Below, in pieces: positions 37,531 to 44,547 of a stretch of DNA of 64,000 nucleotides (its first letter is position 1; the number at the start of each line of letters is the position of its first letter). Position numbers and translations under genes: made by a program. Source of the DNA: Kitasatospora aureofaciens (GTDB lineage: Bacteria > Actinomycetota > Actinomycetes > Streptomycetales > Streptomycetaceae). The notes under the pieces are model-generated. The model was not told where the DNA came from. It did no database searches and saw only the letters and a program-made list of their open reading frames with translations. The stretch spans positions 1 through 64,000 of the forward strand of contig JODU01000001.1 in assembly GCA_000720845.1 (NCBI GenBank). Direction: 5' to 3'.

Positions 37531-38175
37531 CTAATGGCGAGCGTCCCCGTAGTGCAGCGGGCCGGCCGCGAAGGGGTTCTCCTCGCCGTCCGCCAGCACC
37601 CCGACGAACGGCTCGCCCTCGCCGGCGAAGGTGTACGCGCCGCCCCGGACGCGTTCGATGAGGCCGCGGGTCCACTCGGCGCCCGAGTCGGCCGAGTGGA
37701 CCCAGTAGTTCATGATCTCGCCGATGTGCCCGTACTGGCCGGGTCCCTGCGCCGGCCTGTAGTGCTCCGTGACGGCGGCACGCCACTGCCCGATCTTCCG
37801 CACCCGCTCCTCCAGGAGCGCGAGGACCTCCTCGCGCGGGAGGTCGACCATGAAGCCGATGGCCGCGGTGAGCACGTCCGGCCGCTGGTCGTAGGCGGTG
37901 AGGTAGGCGCGGAGCAGGGTGAGGTACTCCTCGGTGCCCTGCTCGGTGATCTCGTACTCCACCCGCGGCGGCCCGCCCACCGTGGACGGCGCGATCTCGT
38001 GCGCGCGGAGCAGCCCCTGTTTGGCCATCTGCTTCAGCGCGTGGTAGATCGAACCGGGCTTGGCGTTGGACCACTCGTGCGCGCCCCAGTACTCCAGGTC
38101 GTTGCGCACCTGGTAGCCGTGGGCCCGCCCGTGCTGGCGGACCGCGCCGAGCACGAGGAGACGGATCGCTGACAT
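37531..38175 (-). CDS. PadR-family transcription regulator
   Basis: A 214-residue regulator. The N-terminal winged helix (LLVLGAVRQHGRAHGYQVRNDLEYW, SNAKPGSIYHALKQMAKQGLL, VEYEITEQGTEEY) is typical PadR; the C-terminal half is helical and should dimerise. The ATG lies 7 nt after TAGGCT, again leaderless. PadR proteins often repress aromatic-aldehyde or acid genes, and the aldehyde dehydrogenase directly upstream on the same strand is a plausible target. Confidence 0.9.
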   Translation of the reverse strand: MSAIRLLVLGAVRQHGRAHGYQVRNDLEYWGAHEWSNAKPGSIYHALKQMAKQGLLRAHEIAPSTVGGPPRVEYEITEQGTEEYLTLLRAYLTAYDQRPDVLTAAIGFMVDLPREEVLALLEERVRKIGQWRAAVTEHYRPAQGPGQYGHIGEIMNYWVHSADSGAEWTRGLIERVRGGAYTFAGEGEPFVGVLADGEENPFAAGPLHYGDARH

Positions 38176-38238
38176 GGGGACCAGCCTAGATCCGGCGCCG
38201 CGGTCCGCCCGCCGGGACCCTCGGTAACCTCACGCCCC

Positions 38239-39699
38239 TCAGAACGGGAAGCCGCTGCGCCCGTGCTGCACCGAGATCCACTTCTGCGTGGTGAAGGCGT
38301 CCAGCATGGTGTCGCCGTTGAGCCGGCCGATGCCGGAGTGCTTCTCGCCGCCGAAGGGCACGATGGGCTCGTCGTGCACGGTCCCGTCGTTCACGTGGAA
38401 CATGCCGGTGTCGATCCGCTTGGCGAAGTCGACGCCGCGCTCGATGTCCCCGGTGTGCACGGCACCGCTCAGCCCGTACGGCGTGTCGTTGACGAGGCGC
38501 ACGGCCTCCTCCTCGCCGTCGAAGGGGACGAGGAAGGCGACCGGGCCGAAGACCTCCTGCCGCAGCAGCGCGGAGTCGGCGGGCAGGCCGGTCAGGACCG
38601 ACGGCTCGACGAGGTTGTCCGTGACCGAGCCGCGCACCAGGGCGGTCGCGCCCTCGGCGAGGGCCTGCTCGACGACACCGGAGACCGCGTCCGCCTGCGA
38701 GGAGTTGATCACCGGACCGATGACGGTCGACGGGTCGCGCGGGTCACCGGCCTTGAGGGTCTTCACCTTGGCGACGAACTTCTCGGTGAACTCGTCGGCC
38801 ACCGTACGGTCGACCAGCACGCGGTTGGCGGCCATGCAGACCTGGCCCTGGTGGACGTAGCGGCTGAAGACGGCGGCGTCGACCGCGTAGTCGACATCGG
38901 CGTCGTCGAGGACCACCAGCGCGCTGTTGCCGCCCAGTTCGAGGACCGAGCGCTTGAAGTGCGCGGCGCAGACCGTGGCCACGTGGCGGCCGACCTTGTC
39001 GGAGCCGGTGAAGGAGATGACCTTGGGGACCGGGTGCTCCAGGAAGGCGTCGCCGATCTCCGCTATGTCGGTCACCACGACGTTGAGCAGGCCGCCCGGC
39101 AGTCCCGCGTCCTGAAGGATCTTCGCGACCAGGGTCCCGCCGACGATCGGCGTGTTCTGGTGCGGCTTGAGGACCACGCCGTTGCCCAGGGCGAGGGCCG
39201 GGGCGACCGACTTCAGGGAGAGCAGGAAGGGGAAGTTGAAGGGGCTGATGACGCCCACGACGCCGACCGGCACCCGGTAGACGCGGTTCTCCTTGCCGTC
39301 GACCGGAGAGGGGATGATCCGGCCCTCGGGGCGCAGCGCCAGGTGGACCGCCTCGCGCAGGAACTCCTTGGCGAGGTGCAGCTCGAAGGAGGCCTTGAGG
39401 CGGGTGCCGCCCAGCTCGGCGACGATCGCGTCGCTGATCTCCGCCTCGCGCTCCTCCACCAGGCGCAGGGCCTTCTCGAACACCGCGCGGCGCGCGTACG
39501 GGTTGGTCGCGGCCCACTGCTTCTGCGCGTGCTCGGCGGCCCGGTAGGCGGCGTCGACCTCGTCGACCGTGGCTATGGTGATCGAGGCGAGCTTCTCGTT
39601 GTCGTACGGGTTGAAGTCGATGATGTCCCAGGAGCCGGTGCCCGGCCGCCACTCGCCGTCGATGTACTGCTGGGCGAGGTCGGTGAAGTACGACGACAT
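38239..39699 (-). CDS. Aldehyde dehydrogenase (benzaldehyde/vanillin-type)
   Basis: A 486-residue NAD(P)-dependent dehydrogenase. Signatures: FNFPFLLSLKSVAPALALGNGVVLKPHQNTP (cofactor), SFTGSDKVG, the general base in LELGGNSALVV, and catalytic Cys in HQGQVCMAANR. Overall it is close to bacterial vanillin/benzaldehyde dehydrogenases, but the substrate cannot be fixed from sequence. ATG at 39699 has GAGGGA 4 nt upstream; the track upstream to 39762 has no such site. The PadR gene lies downstream. Confidence 0.9.
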   Translation of the reverse strand: MSSYFTDLAQQYIDGEWRPGTGSWDIIDFNPYDNEKLASITIATVDEVDAAYRAAEHAQKQWAATNPYARRAVFEKALRLVEEREAEISDAIVAELGGTRLKASFELHLAKEFLREAVHLALRPEGRIIPSPVDGKENRVYRVPVGVVGVISPFNFPFLLSLKSVAPALALGNGVVLKPHQNTPIVGGTLVAKILQDAGLPGGLLNVVVTDIAEIGDAFLEHPVPKVISFTGSDKVGRHVATVCAAHFKRSVLELGGNSALVVLDDADVDYAVDAAVFSRYVHQGQVCMAANRVLVDRTVADEFTEKFVAKVKTLKAGDPRDPSTVIGPVINSSQADAVSGVVEQALAEGATALVRGSVTDNLVEPSVLTGLPADSALLRQEVFGPVAFLVPFDGEEEAVRLVNDTPYGLSGAVHTGDIERGVDFAKRIDTGMFHVNDGTVHDEPIVPFGGEKHSGIGRLNGDTMLDAFTTQKWISVQHGRSGFPF

Positions 39700-39774
39700 G
39701 TGTTCCCTCAATCCCCTTAGCTGCCGCAGCCGCCGCGAGCGAGCCGCCTGACTGGACGTCATCGTACTGACGTT

Positions 39775-40635
39775 TCAGGAGAGTTGGAGGAGGCCCCGGA
39801 GAAGGTCCCGGCTCTCGTCCGGCCCCGGACTGTCCTGCTGGAGTTCCTTCAGCGCCGTCTCGTACTGGGTGACGTCCTCGTGCTTGTCCAGGTACAGCGC
39901 GCTGGTGAGCTGCTCCAGGTAGACGACGTCCGAGAGGTCGGACTCGGGGAAGCTGAGGAGCGTGAACGCGCCACTCTCGCCGGAGTGCCCGCCGAAGCCG
40001 AACGGCATGATCTGGAGCCGCACATTGGGGCGTTCGGACACCTCGATCAGGTGCTGGAGCTGGCCGCGCATCACCTCGCGGTCGCCGTACGGGCGGCGCA
40101 GGGCGGCCTCGTCGAGCACGATGTGGAACTCGGGGGCGCTCTCCGCGACCAGGTGCTTCTGCCGCTCCAGTCGCAGCGCCACACGCCGTTCGACGTCCGC
40201 CTCGCCGGCGCCCTTCATGCCGCGCCGGACGACCGCGCGGGCGTACTCCTCGGTCTGGAGCAGGCCGTGCACGAACTGCACCTCGTAGGCCCGGATCAGC
40301 GAGGCGGCGCCCTCCAGACCCACGTAGGTGGGGAACCAGCTGGGCAGCACGTCGGAGTAACTGTGCCACCAGCCCGCGACGTTGGCCTCCTTGGCCAGGG
40401 AGAGCAGGGAGGCGCGCTCCTGCTCGTCCGTGATGCCGTACAGCGTCAGCAGGTCCTCGACGTCCCTGGTCTTGAAGCTCACCCGGCCCAGCTCCATCCG
40501 GCTGATCTTCGACTCCGAGGCGCGGATCGAGTAGCCCGCGGCCTCTCGAGTGATCCCCCGCGTCTCACGCAGTCGCCTGAGTTGTGATCCGAGCAGCATG
40601 CGCCGCACCACCGATCCGGGCTCTCCCGCGCTCAC
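39775..40635 (-). CDS. XRE-family regulator with DUF5753 (WhiJ-like)
   Basis: A 286-residue regulator. The N-terminal helix-turn-helix (LGSQLRRLRETRGITREAAGYSIRASESKISRMELGR) is followed by a DUF5753/Scr1 domain (EVQFVHGLLQTEEYARAVVR; RPNVRLQIMPFGFGGH). Such proteins sit next to DUF397 and anti-sigma-like ATPase genes in Streptomyces, as here, and the WhiJ and AbaA-type sets influence development. GTG at 40635 has GGGAGG 9 nt upstream; the TTG at 40653 is less likely. Residues fit a DNA-binding repressor whose effector is unknown. Confidence 0.88.
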   Translation of the reverse strand: MSAGEPGSVVRRMLLGSQLRRLRETRGITREAAGYSIRASESKISRMELGRVSFKTRDVEDLLTLYGITDEQERASLLSLAKEANVAGWWHSYSDVLPSWFPTYVGLEGAASLIRAYEVQFVHGLLQTEEYARAVVRRGMKGAGEADVERRVALRLERQKHLVAESAPEFHIVLDEAALRRPYGDREVMRGQLQHLIEVSERPNVRLQIMPFGFGGHSGESGAFTLLSFPESDLSDVVYLEQLTSALYLDKHEDVTQYETALKELQQDSPGPDESRDLLRGLLQLS

Positions 40636-40956
40636 GTTCGCCAGCCTCCCCAACCGTCTTCAGGGGCCGCAGTCTGCCACTAAAACACTCCGAGCAGTAC
40701 TCGTCCGGTTACGGAAACGGAATCGAGCCAAAGGAAACGTGCAGGACCAAGCACGCGGTGGGCAGGAACCGGCCGTTGGAGGAGATGAAGGGGAGGCGAA
40801 GATGACGGAAAAATTGACCAACAAGCGGTACGGGCAGGTCCATTTCGGTCACGTGCACGTGCATCTGCCCTTGCATCCGAGGTACGCATCCGAAACCATG
40901 GTCCCCGCACCACCGCGCCGCATCGCTACGACCGCGAACTCCCGGGAGTGCCTCGC
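40636..40956. other. 321-bp divergent regulatory region
   Basis: No coding sequence. AT content is higher than nearby. It holds the 28-bp element at 40852 and the promoters of the XRE regulator (left) and the ATPase gene (right). Confidence 0.5.
40852..40879 (+). promoter_or_regulatory. 28-bp element, copy 1 (upstream of ATPase gene)
   Basis: Begins CGTGCACGTGCATCTGCCCT and ends TGCATCCG. Copy 2 at 41804-41831 on the minus strand matches at 24 of 28 positions. It lies 77 bp before the ATPase gene start, in the same orientation as that gene. GTGCAC and TGCAT half-sites repeat inside it. Confidence 0.6.
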
Positions 40957-41442
40957 ATGGGGACGAATGGATCGACCATGCTCGAGCCGTTACGGCAGGG
41001 CCTTCCGCCACTCGACCCCGCAGCCGTGTCCAACGCCGCCTCCTGCGCCCTGCCGCCCCGTTTCGAAGCGGTGCGCGAGGCCCGGAGGTTCACCCGCAGG
41101 ACGCTCGACGGCTGGGACACGGGCGACCGCTTCGACGACGTCTGCCTGGTGGTCTCGGAACTCGTCACCAACGCCCTGCGGCACGCGCTGCCCGCCGACA
41201 CCCCGCGCCACGACGAGCGGCACGGTCCCGTCCGGCTGCACCTGATGCGCTGGACCGAGCGGCTGGTGTGCGCGGTGCGCGACCCCAGCCACGAGAGCCC
41301 GGTGGCCCGTGAGACGGACGATTTCTCGGCGGAGTCGGGCCGGGGCCTGTTCCTCGTCGACTCCTTCAGCGACAGCTGGGGCTGGCACCCGCTCGCCGGA
41401 ACACTCAACGGCAAGGTGGTCTGGGCGCTGTTCCGCGTCTAG
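40957..41442 (+). CDS. Anti-sigma-like ATP-binding protein (HATPase_c_2)
   Basis: A 161-residue GHKL ATPase of the RsbW/SpoIIAB type. The N box ELVTNALRHA (about residues 70-79), then a G1-like ESPVARETDDFSAESGRGLFLVDSF, are visible. Streptomyces encode many of these, often beside XRE and DUF397 genes as here. No sigma-factor or anti-anti-sigma gene is adjacent, so the partner is unknown. ATG at 40957 has GGGAG 8 nt upstream; GTG at 40948 would overlap that site. Confidence 0.86.
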   Translation: MGTNGSTMLEPLRQGLPPLDPAAVSNAASCALPPRFEAVREARRFTRRTLDGWDTGDRFDDVCLVVSELVTNALRHALPADTPRHDERHGPVRLHLMRWTERLVCAVRDPSHESPVARETDDFSAESGRGLFLVDSFSDSWGWHPLAGTLNGKVVWALFRV

Positions 41443-41470
41443 CGGCTGAGCGGCCGGCCGGCCGACGGGA

Positions 41471-41722
41471 TCAGCTCGCGATCAGGTGGTCGAACTCGCC
41501 GTCCTTGACGCCCAGCAGCATGGCCTCGATCTCGGCACGCGTGTAGACGAGCGCGGGGCCGTCGGGGAAGCGGGAGTTGCGCACCGCCACCGCGCCGTCG
41601 GGCAGGCGGGCGAACTCCACGCACGAACCCTGCGAGTTGCTGCGTCGGCTCTTCTGCCAGGCCGCATTGTGCAACTGCGTGGCGGCCATGCCGTTGTACA
41701 CGTCGTACACCTCGTGGTCCAC
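41471..41722 (-). CDS. DUF397 protein
   Basis: An 83-residue DUF397 protein (WQKSRRSNSQGSCVEFARLPDGAVAVRNSRFPDGPALVYTRAEIEAMLLGVKDGEFDHL). The family works with the DUF5753 XRE regulators, probably as an antagonist or cofactor. GTG at 41722 was chosen because GGGGAG lies 6 nt upstream. It converges with the ATPase gene, 28 bp apart, and its own promoter carries the second 28-bp element. Confidence 0.88.
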   Translation of the reverse strand: MDHEVYDVYNGMAATQLHNAAWQKSRRSNSQGSCVEFARLPDGAVAVRNSRFPDGPALVYTRAEIEAMLLGVKDGEFDHLIAS

Positions 41723-41783
41723 AGGTCGCTCCCCGGTGTGCACTGGCTGATGTGGCCATTGATGCAGTGGTCAACTGATCCGG

Positions 41784-41789
41784 ATCATA
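41784..41789 (-). promoter_or_regulatory. -10 element of DUF397 gene
   Basis: TATGAT on the minus strand, with a spacer that puts the -35 region inside the 28-bp element at 41804-41831. The start of transcription would fall about 55-60 nt before the GTG. Confidence 0.5.
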
Positions 41790-41803
41790 ACCCTGTTCAC
41801 GTG

Positions 41804-41831
41804 CAGATGCATGAGCAAATGCACGTGCACG
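41804..41831 (-). promoter_or_regulatory. 28-bp element, copy 2 (upstream of DUF397 gene)
   Basis: Reads CGTGCACGTGCATTTGCTCA then TGCATCTG on the minus strand; four mismatches with copy 1. It overlaps the -35 region of the DUF397 promoter and ends 14 nt before the TATGAT. Confidence 0.6.
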
Positions 41832-41958
41832 CGCGGTGTTCCCGCGGTTACAGCTTTGACGACCGCTTTACCGAGCCCTGCCCACTACGACGCCGAGACC
41901 CGGAGAGTCGTTCCCGCATGTGCCCCCGAATTCGAAGAATATGCAACAACATGCGACA
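41832..41958. other. Rest of spacer between DUF397 and rpsR
   Basis: No gene or repeat seen. The whole gap from 41723 to 42024 is 302 bp and holds only the DUF397 promoter and the rpsR terminator. Confidence 0.4.
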
Positions 41959-41993
41959 ACACCGGGGCCCTCGTGACGAGCGGGCCCCGGTGT
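41959..41993. terminator. Terminator of the rpmG-rpmE-cobW-rpsR operon
   Basis: ACACCGGGGCCC and GGGCCCCGGTGT form a 12-bp stem; inside it CTCG-TGA-CGAG pairs again, with one bulged base. It lies 30 bp past the rpsR stop. Confidence 0.85.
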
Positions 41994-42024
41994 CGTCACC
42001 GGTGCGCGAGGTGCGGCGGGCGGG

Positions 42025-42264
42025 TCAGCGCGTGCCGTACGGCAGCAGCGCCATCTCGCGTGCGTTCTTGATCGCCCTGGCCAGCTGCCGCTGCTGCTGG
42101 GACGTCACGCGGGTGACGCGGCGGCTGCGGATCTTGCCTCGGTCGGAGATGAACTTCCGCAGCAACTCGGTGTCCTTGTAGTCGACGTACGTCACTCCGG
42201 CCTTATCCAGCGGGTTGGGGCGCTGCCGCGCGGGCGTGCGGTCGTTCTTGCGGGGGCCGGGCAT
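42025..42264 (-). CDS. rpsR: 30S ribosomal protein S18, cysteine-free paralogue
   Basis: A 79-residue S18 (VDYKDTELLRKFISDRGKIRSRRVTRVTSQQQRQLARAIKNAREMALLPY). It has no cysteine, so it is the zinc-independent (C-) form that replaces the zinc-bound paralogue when zinc is scarce. It is the last gene of the operon and begins 4 nt after the CobW-like stop. Confidence 0.94.
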   Translation of the reverse strand: MPGPRKNDRTPARQRPNPLDKAGVTYVDYKDTELLRKFISDRGKIRSRRVTRVTSQQQRQLARAIKNAREMALLPYGTR

Positions 42265-42268
42265 GGGG

Positions 42269-43459
42269 TCAGACCTCCAGGAGGGTGTCGAAGGCGGGCG
42301 GCAGCCGGTCCCAGGCGGCCTGCCCCGCGGCGTACTCGGCGTCGGTCAGCAGGCAGGACTCCAGGAGCCGTTCCAGGCCGTCGCGGTCGAGGCCGGGGGA
42401 CGTGAAGACCAGGTGCTGGCAGCGGTCGCCGTGCTCGGGGTGCCAGTCCAGTGCGGCGGCGGCGCGGCGCACGGGAGGCACCAGTTCCCAGGCGGCGTCG
42501 GGGAGCGAGGCGAGCCACGGTCCCGCGCTCTCCACGCACAGGGCACCGCCCGCGGCGTCCCAGTGCAGCAGCGTGTCCCCCTTGCCGGCGAGCCAGAACC
42601 GCCCCCGGCTGCGGGCCGCGGCACAGGTCAGGTCCTCCAGCGCGGCGTACAGCCGCTCCGGGTGGAAGGGGCGGCGGCGGTGCCAGACCAGGGTGGCGAC
42701 ACCGTGTGCGTCGGCCTCCGCGGGCAGCAGGGCGCAGGCCGGGTGCTGGGCCGCGGCCGCGGCCTCCACGTCGAACCCGGCGAGGGCGGCCCGCGCCAGT
42801 TCCGGGGTCGCGGACGGTGCGCCCGCCGGGTTCCCGCGGCCGATCGGGACCCGGCGGGCCGTCGGGTGCAGCTGGGCCAGCAGCTCGCGGTCCTCGTCGT
42901 CGGGCTCCGGAGAGCCGGGCAGGGACTCGGCGAGCGCGAGGACGGAGGCGTACTCCAGCTGCCGCGCGAAGGTGTCGGCGACGGTGCGCCGGTCGGTGGC
43001 CGCCGCCGCGAGGCCGCCCTCGGCGAGGTCGTCGCCGTTGCCGAGGTACGGCAGCACCAGGGCGGGGTCGACGGCGGTGATCACGCCGGCGACGGTGAAG
43101 CCGCCGGCCGTGACCACCTCCGCCATCGCCTTGGGCTCGACGGAGTCCCACAACTCGACGACCGCCAGCGGGGTGCCGCCCGCCTGGGCGAGCCGGACCA
43201 GCTCGGGGACGAGGTCCTCGCGCAGCGCGCAGCACGCGCAGTCGTTGACCAGGGGCGCCTCGCCCGCGGCGAGGATGCCGGTGGCGTCCCGCACGGTCCG
43301 TACGACCGTGCCGGCGGTGGCCGTCGCCAGGTCGTGGTGGAGGACGACGCTGCCGGGCACGTCGGCGAGCAGCCGGGCCACGGCCGCCCGGCGTGCGTCG
43401 GCGTGCAGCCCGCCGACGATCACCACCGGCGGTTCGGGAAAGCGGCCCGGCCCGCTCAT
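42269..43459 (-). CDS. CobW/COG0523-like protein with degenerate P-loop
   Basis: A 396-residue member of the COG0523 (CobW/YciC/ZNG1) family by layout: an N-terminal beta strand VVIVGGLHADARRAAVARLL, the metal motif CxCC in NDCACCALREDLV, and a C-terminal CobW_C domain (HPERLYAALEDL). The Walker A GxxxxGKT is absent, replaced by GGLHADARR, and the usual ESSG segment reads DSVEP, so GTP hydrolysis looks lost. ATG at 43459 overlaps the rpmE stop. Its place among zinc-starvation ribosomal genes suggests a zinc-linked or ribosome-associated job. Confidence 0.87.
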   Translation of the reverse strand: MSGPGRFPEPPVVIVGGLHADARRAAVARLLADVPGSVVLHHDLATATAGTVVRTVRDATGILAAGEAPLVNDCACCALREDLVPELVRLAQAGGTPLAVVELWDSVEPKAMAEVVTAGGFTVAGVITAVDPALVLPYLGNGDDLAEGGLAAAATDRRTVADTFARQLEYASVLALAESLPGSPEPDDEDRELLAQLHPTARRVPIGRGNPAGAPSATPELARAALAGFDVEAAAAAQHPACALLPAEADAHGVATLVWHRRRPFHPERLYAALEDLTCAAARSRGRFWLAGKGDTLLHWDAAGGALCVESAGPWLASLPDAAWELVPPVRRAAAALDWHPEHGDRCQHLVFTSPGLDRDGLERLLESCLLTDAEYAAGQAAWDRLPPAFDTLLEV

Positions 43460-43710
43460 GCCCCGTCCTGCTTCCCGTACCGGCGCTCGAAGCGCTCCAC
43501 GCGTCCGGCGGTGTCCAGGACGCGGGCGGTGCCGGTGTAGAAGGGGTGGCTGACGTGGGAGATCTCGACGTCGACGACCGGGTAGGTGTGGCCGGCCTCC
43601 CACTCGACCGTGCGCTCGCCGGTCATGGTCGAGCGGGTGAGGAAGGCGTAGTCCGCGGCCCGGTCGCGGAAGACGACGGGGCGGTACTCGGGGTGGATTC
43701 CCTTGCGCAC
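43456..43710 (-). CDS. rpmE: 50S ribosomal protein L31 type B
   Basis: An 84-residue L31 of the long, type B form (KGIHPEYRPVVFRD; SHPFYTG; RVERFERRYG) with no cysteines, hence zinc-free. GTG start at 43710, 6 nt after the rpmG stop, and a 4-nt overlap with the CobW-like gene. It replaces the zinc-binding L31 when zinc runs low. Confidence 0.94.
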   Translation of the reverse strand: MRKGIHPEYRPVVFRDRAADYAFLTRSTMTGERTVEWEAGHTYPVVDVEISHVSHPFYTGTARVLDTAGRVERFERRYGKQDGA

Positions 43711-43716
43711 GGCGTC

Positions 43717-43881
43717 TCAGCGCTCCTCTCGGAAGTCGACGTGGCGGCCGGCCATCGGGTCGTACTTGCGCAGGGTCAGCCGGTCCGGGTCGTTGCGGCG
43801 GTTCTTGCGGGTGACGTAGGTGTAGCCGGTCCCGGCGGTGGACCGGAGCTTGATGACCGGGCGGAGTTCGTTGCGTGCCAT
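43717..43881 (-). CDS. rpmG: 50S ribosomal protein L33, cysteine-free
   Basis: A 54-residue L33 starting MARNELRPVIKLRSTAGTGY and ending GRHVDFREER. The CxxC pairs of the zinc form are missing. It heads the minus-strand operon and its ATG is 6 nt downstream of TAAGAT, so the mRNA is probably leaderless. The divergent rpmB-rpsN pair shares the promoter region with a Zur-like palindrome. Confidence 0.93.
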   Translation of the reverse strand: MARNELRPVIKLRSTAGTGYTYVTRKNRRNDPDRLTLRKYDPMAGRHVDFREER

Positions 43882-43887
43882 GCTGGT

Positions 43888-43893
43888 ATCTTA
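43888..43893 (-). promoter_or_regulatory. -10 element of leaderless rpmG
   Basis: TAAGAT on the minus strand, then ACCAGC, then ATG. The Zur-like box starts 1 bp upstream, so a bound repressor would cover the spacer. Confidence 0.6.
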
Positions 43894-43894
43894 C

Positions 43895-43915
43895 TGAAAA
43901 TGAATTCCATTAACA
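43895..43915. promoter_or_regulatory. Zur-like operator
   Basis: A 21-bp imperfect palindrome centred on T43905: TG..AATG.AT.CATT..CA, with 8 of 10 pairs matching. It fits the Zur boxes known upstream of zinc-responsive ribosomal genes in Streptomyces and mycobacteria, and lies between the divergent L33 and L28 genes. Confidence 0.78.
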
Positions 43916-43953
43916 GCTAGGGCCCGTCCGGTCCGGAGGAGAGGTACGTCACC

Positions 43954-44190
43954 GTGTCCGCCCACTGCATGCTGACCGGGGCCCGGCCCGGTTTCGGCAA
44001 CCGCGTCTCGCACTCCCACCGGCGCACCTCGCGCCGCTTCGACCCCAACATCCAGACCAGGCGCTACTGGCTGCCGAGCGAGAACCGGCACGTGCGGCTG
44101 CGGCTGAGCACGAAGGGGATCAGGACGGTCGACTCGATCGGCGTCGAGGCGGCCGTGGCGCGCATCCGTGCCCGGGGAGTGAGGATCTGA
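43954..44190 (+). CDS. rpmB: 50S ribosomal protein L28, zinc-independent paralogue
   Basis: A 78-residue L28 (MLTGARPGFGNRVSHSHRRTSRRFDPNIQTRRYWLPSENRHVRLRLSTKG). Only one cysteine remains, so the zinc site is gone. GTG at 43954 has GGAGGAG about 14 nt upstream. The last base of its stop is the first base of the rpsN start. Confidence 0.94.
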   Translation: MSAHCMLTGARPGFGNRVSHSHRRTSRRFDPNIQTRRYWLPSENRHVRLRLSTKGIRTVDSIGVEAAVARIRARGVRI

Positions 44191-44495
44191 TGGCGAAGAA
44201 GAGCAAGATCGCGAAGAACGAGCAGCGGCGGGCGGCCGTCGAGCGCTACGCGGCGCGCCGGGCCGAACTGAAGGAGATCGTCCGCCGGCCCTCGTCGACG
44301 GAGGCCGAACGGCTCGCCGCCCAGCGGGAACTGCGACGGCAGCCGCGCGACGCGAGCCCCACGCGGGTGCGCAACCGCGATCAGGTCGACGGGCGCCCGC
44401 GCGGGTACTTCCGGGTCTTCGGACTCTCCCGGGTGAAACTGCGCGAGCAGGCGCATGCCGGGCATCTTCCCGGGGTGCGCAAGTCCTCCTGGTAG
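44190..44495 (+). CDS. rpsN: 30S ribosomal protein S14, cysteine-free (long form)
   Basis: A 101-residue S14 (KIAKNEQRRAAVERYAARRAELKEIV; RDASPTRVRNRDQVDGRPRGYFRVFGLSRVKLREQAHAG). The CxxC...CxxC zinc ribbon of the short form is missing. Translated with rpmB through a TGATG overlap. Confidence 0.94.
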   Translation: MAKKSKIAKNEQRRAAVERYAARRAELKEIVRRPSSTEAERLAAQRELRRQPRDASPTRVRNRDQVDGRPRGYFRVFGLSRVKLREQAHAGHLPGVRKSSW

Positions 44496-44547
44496 CTTGC
44501 GGCTGTTCGGGGCCGCACGGCCGTCCGGCTACAGCTTGGAGCTTCCG

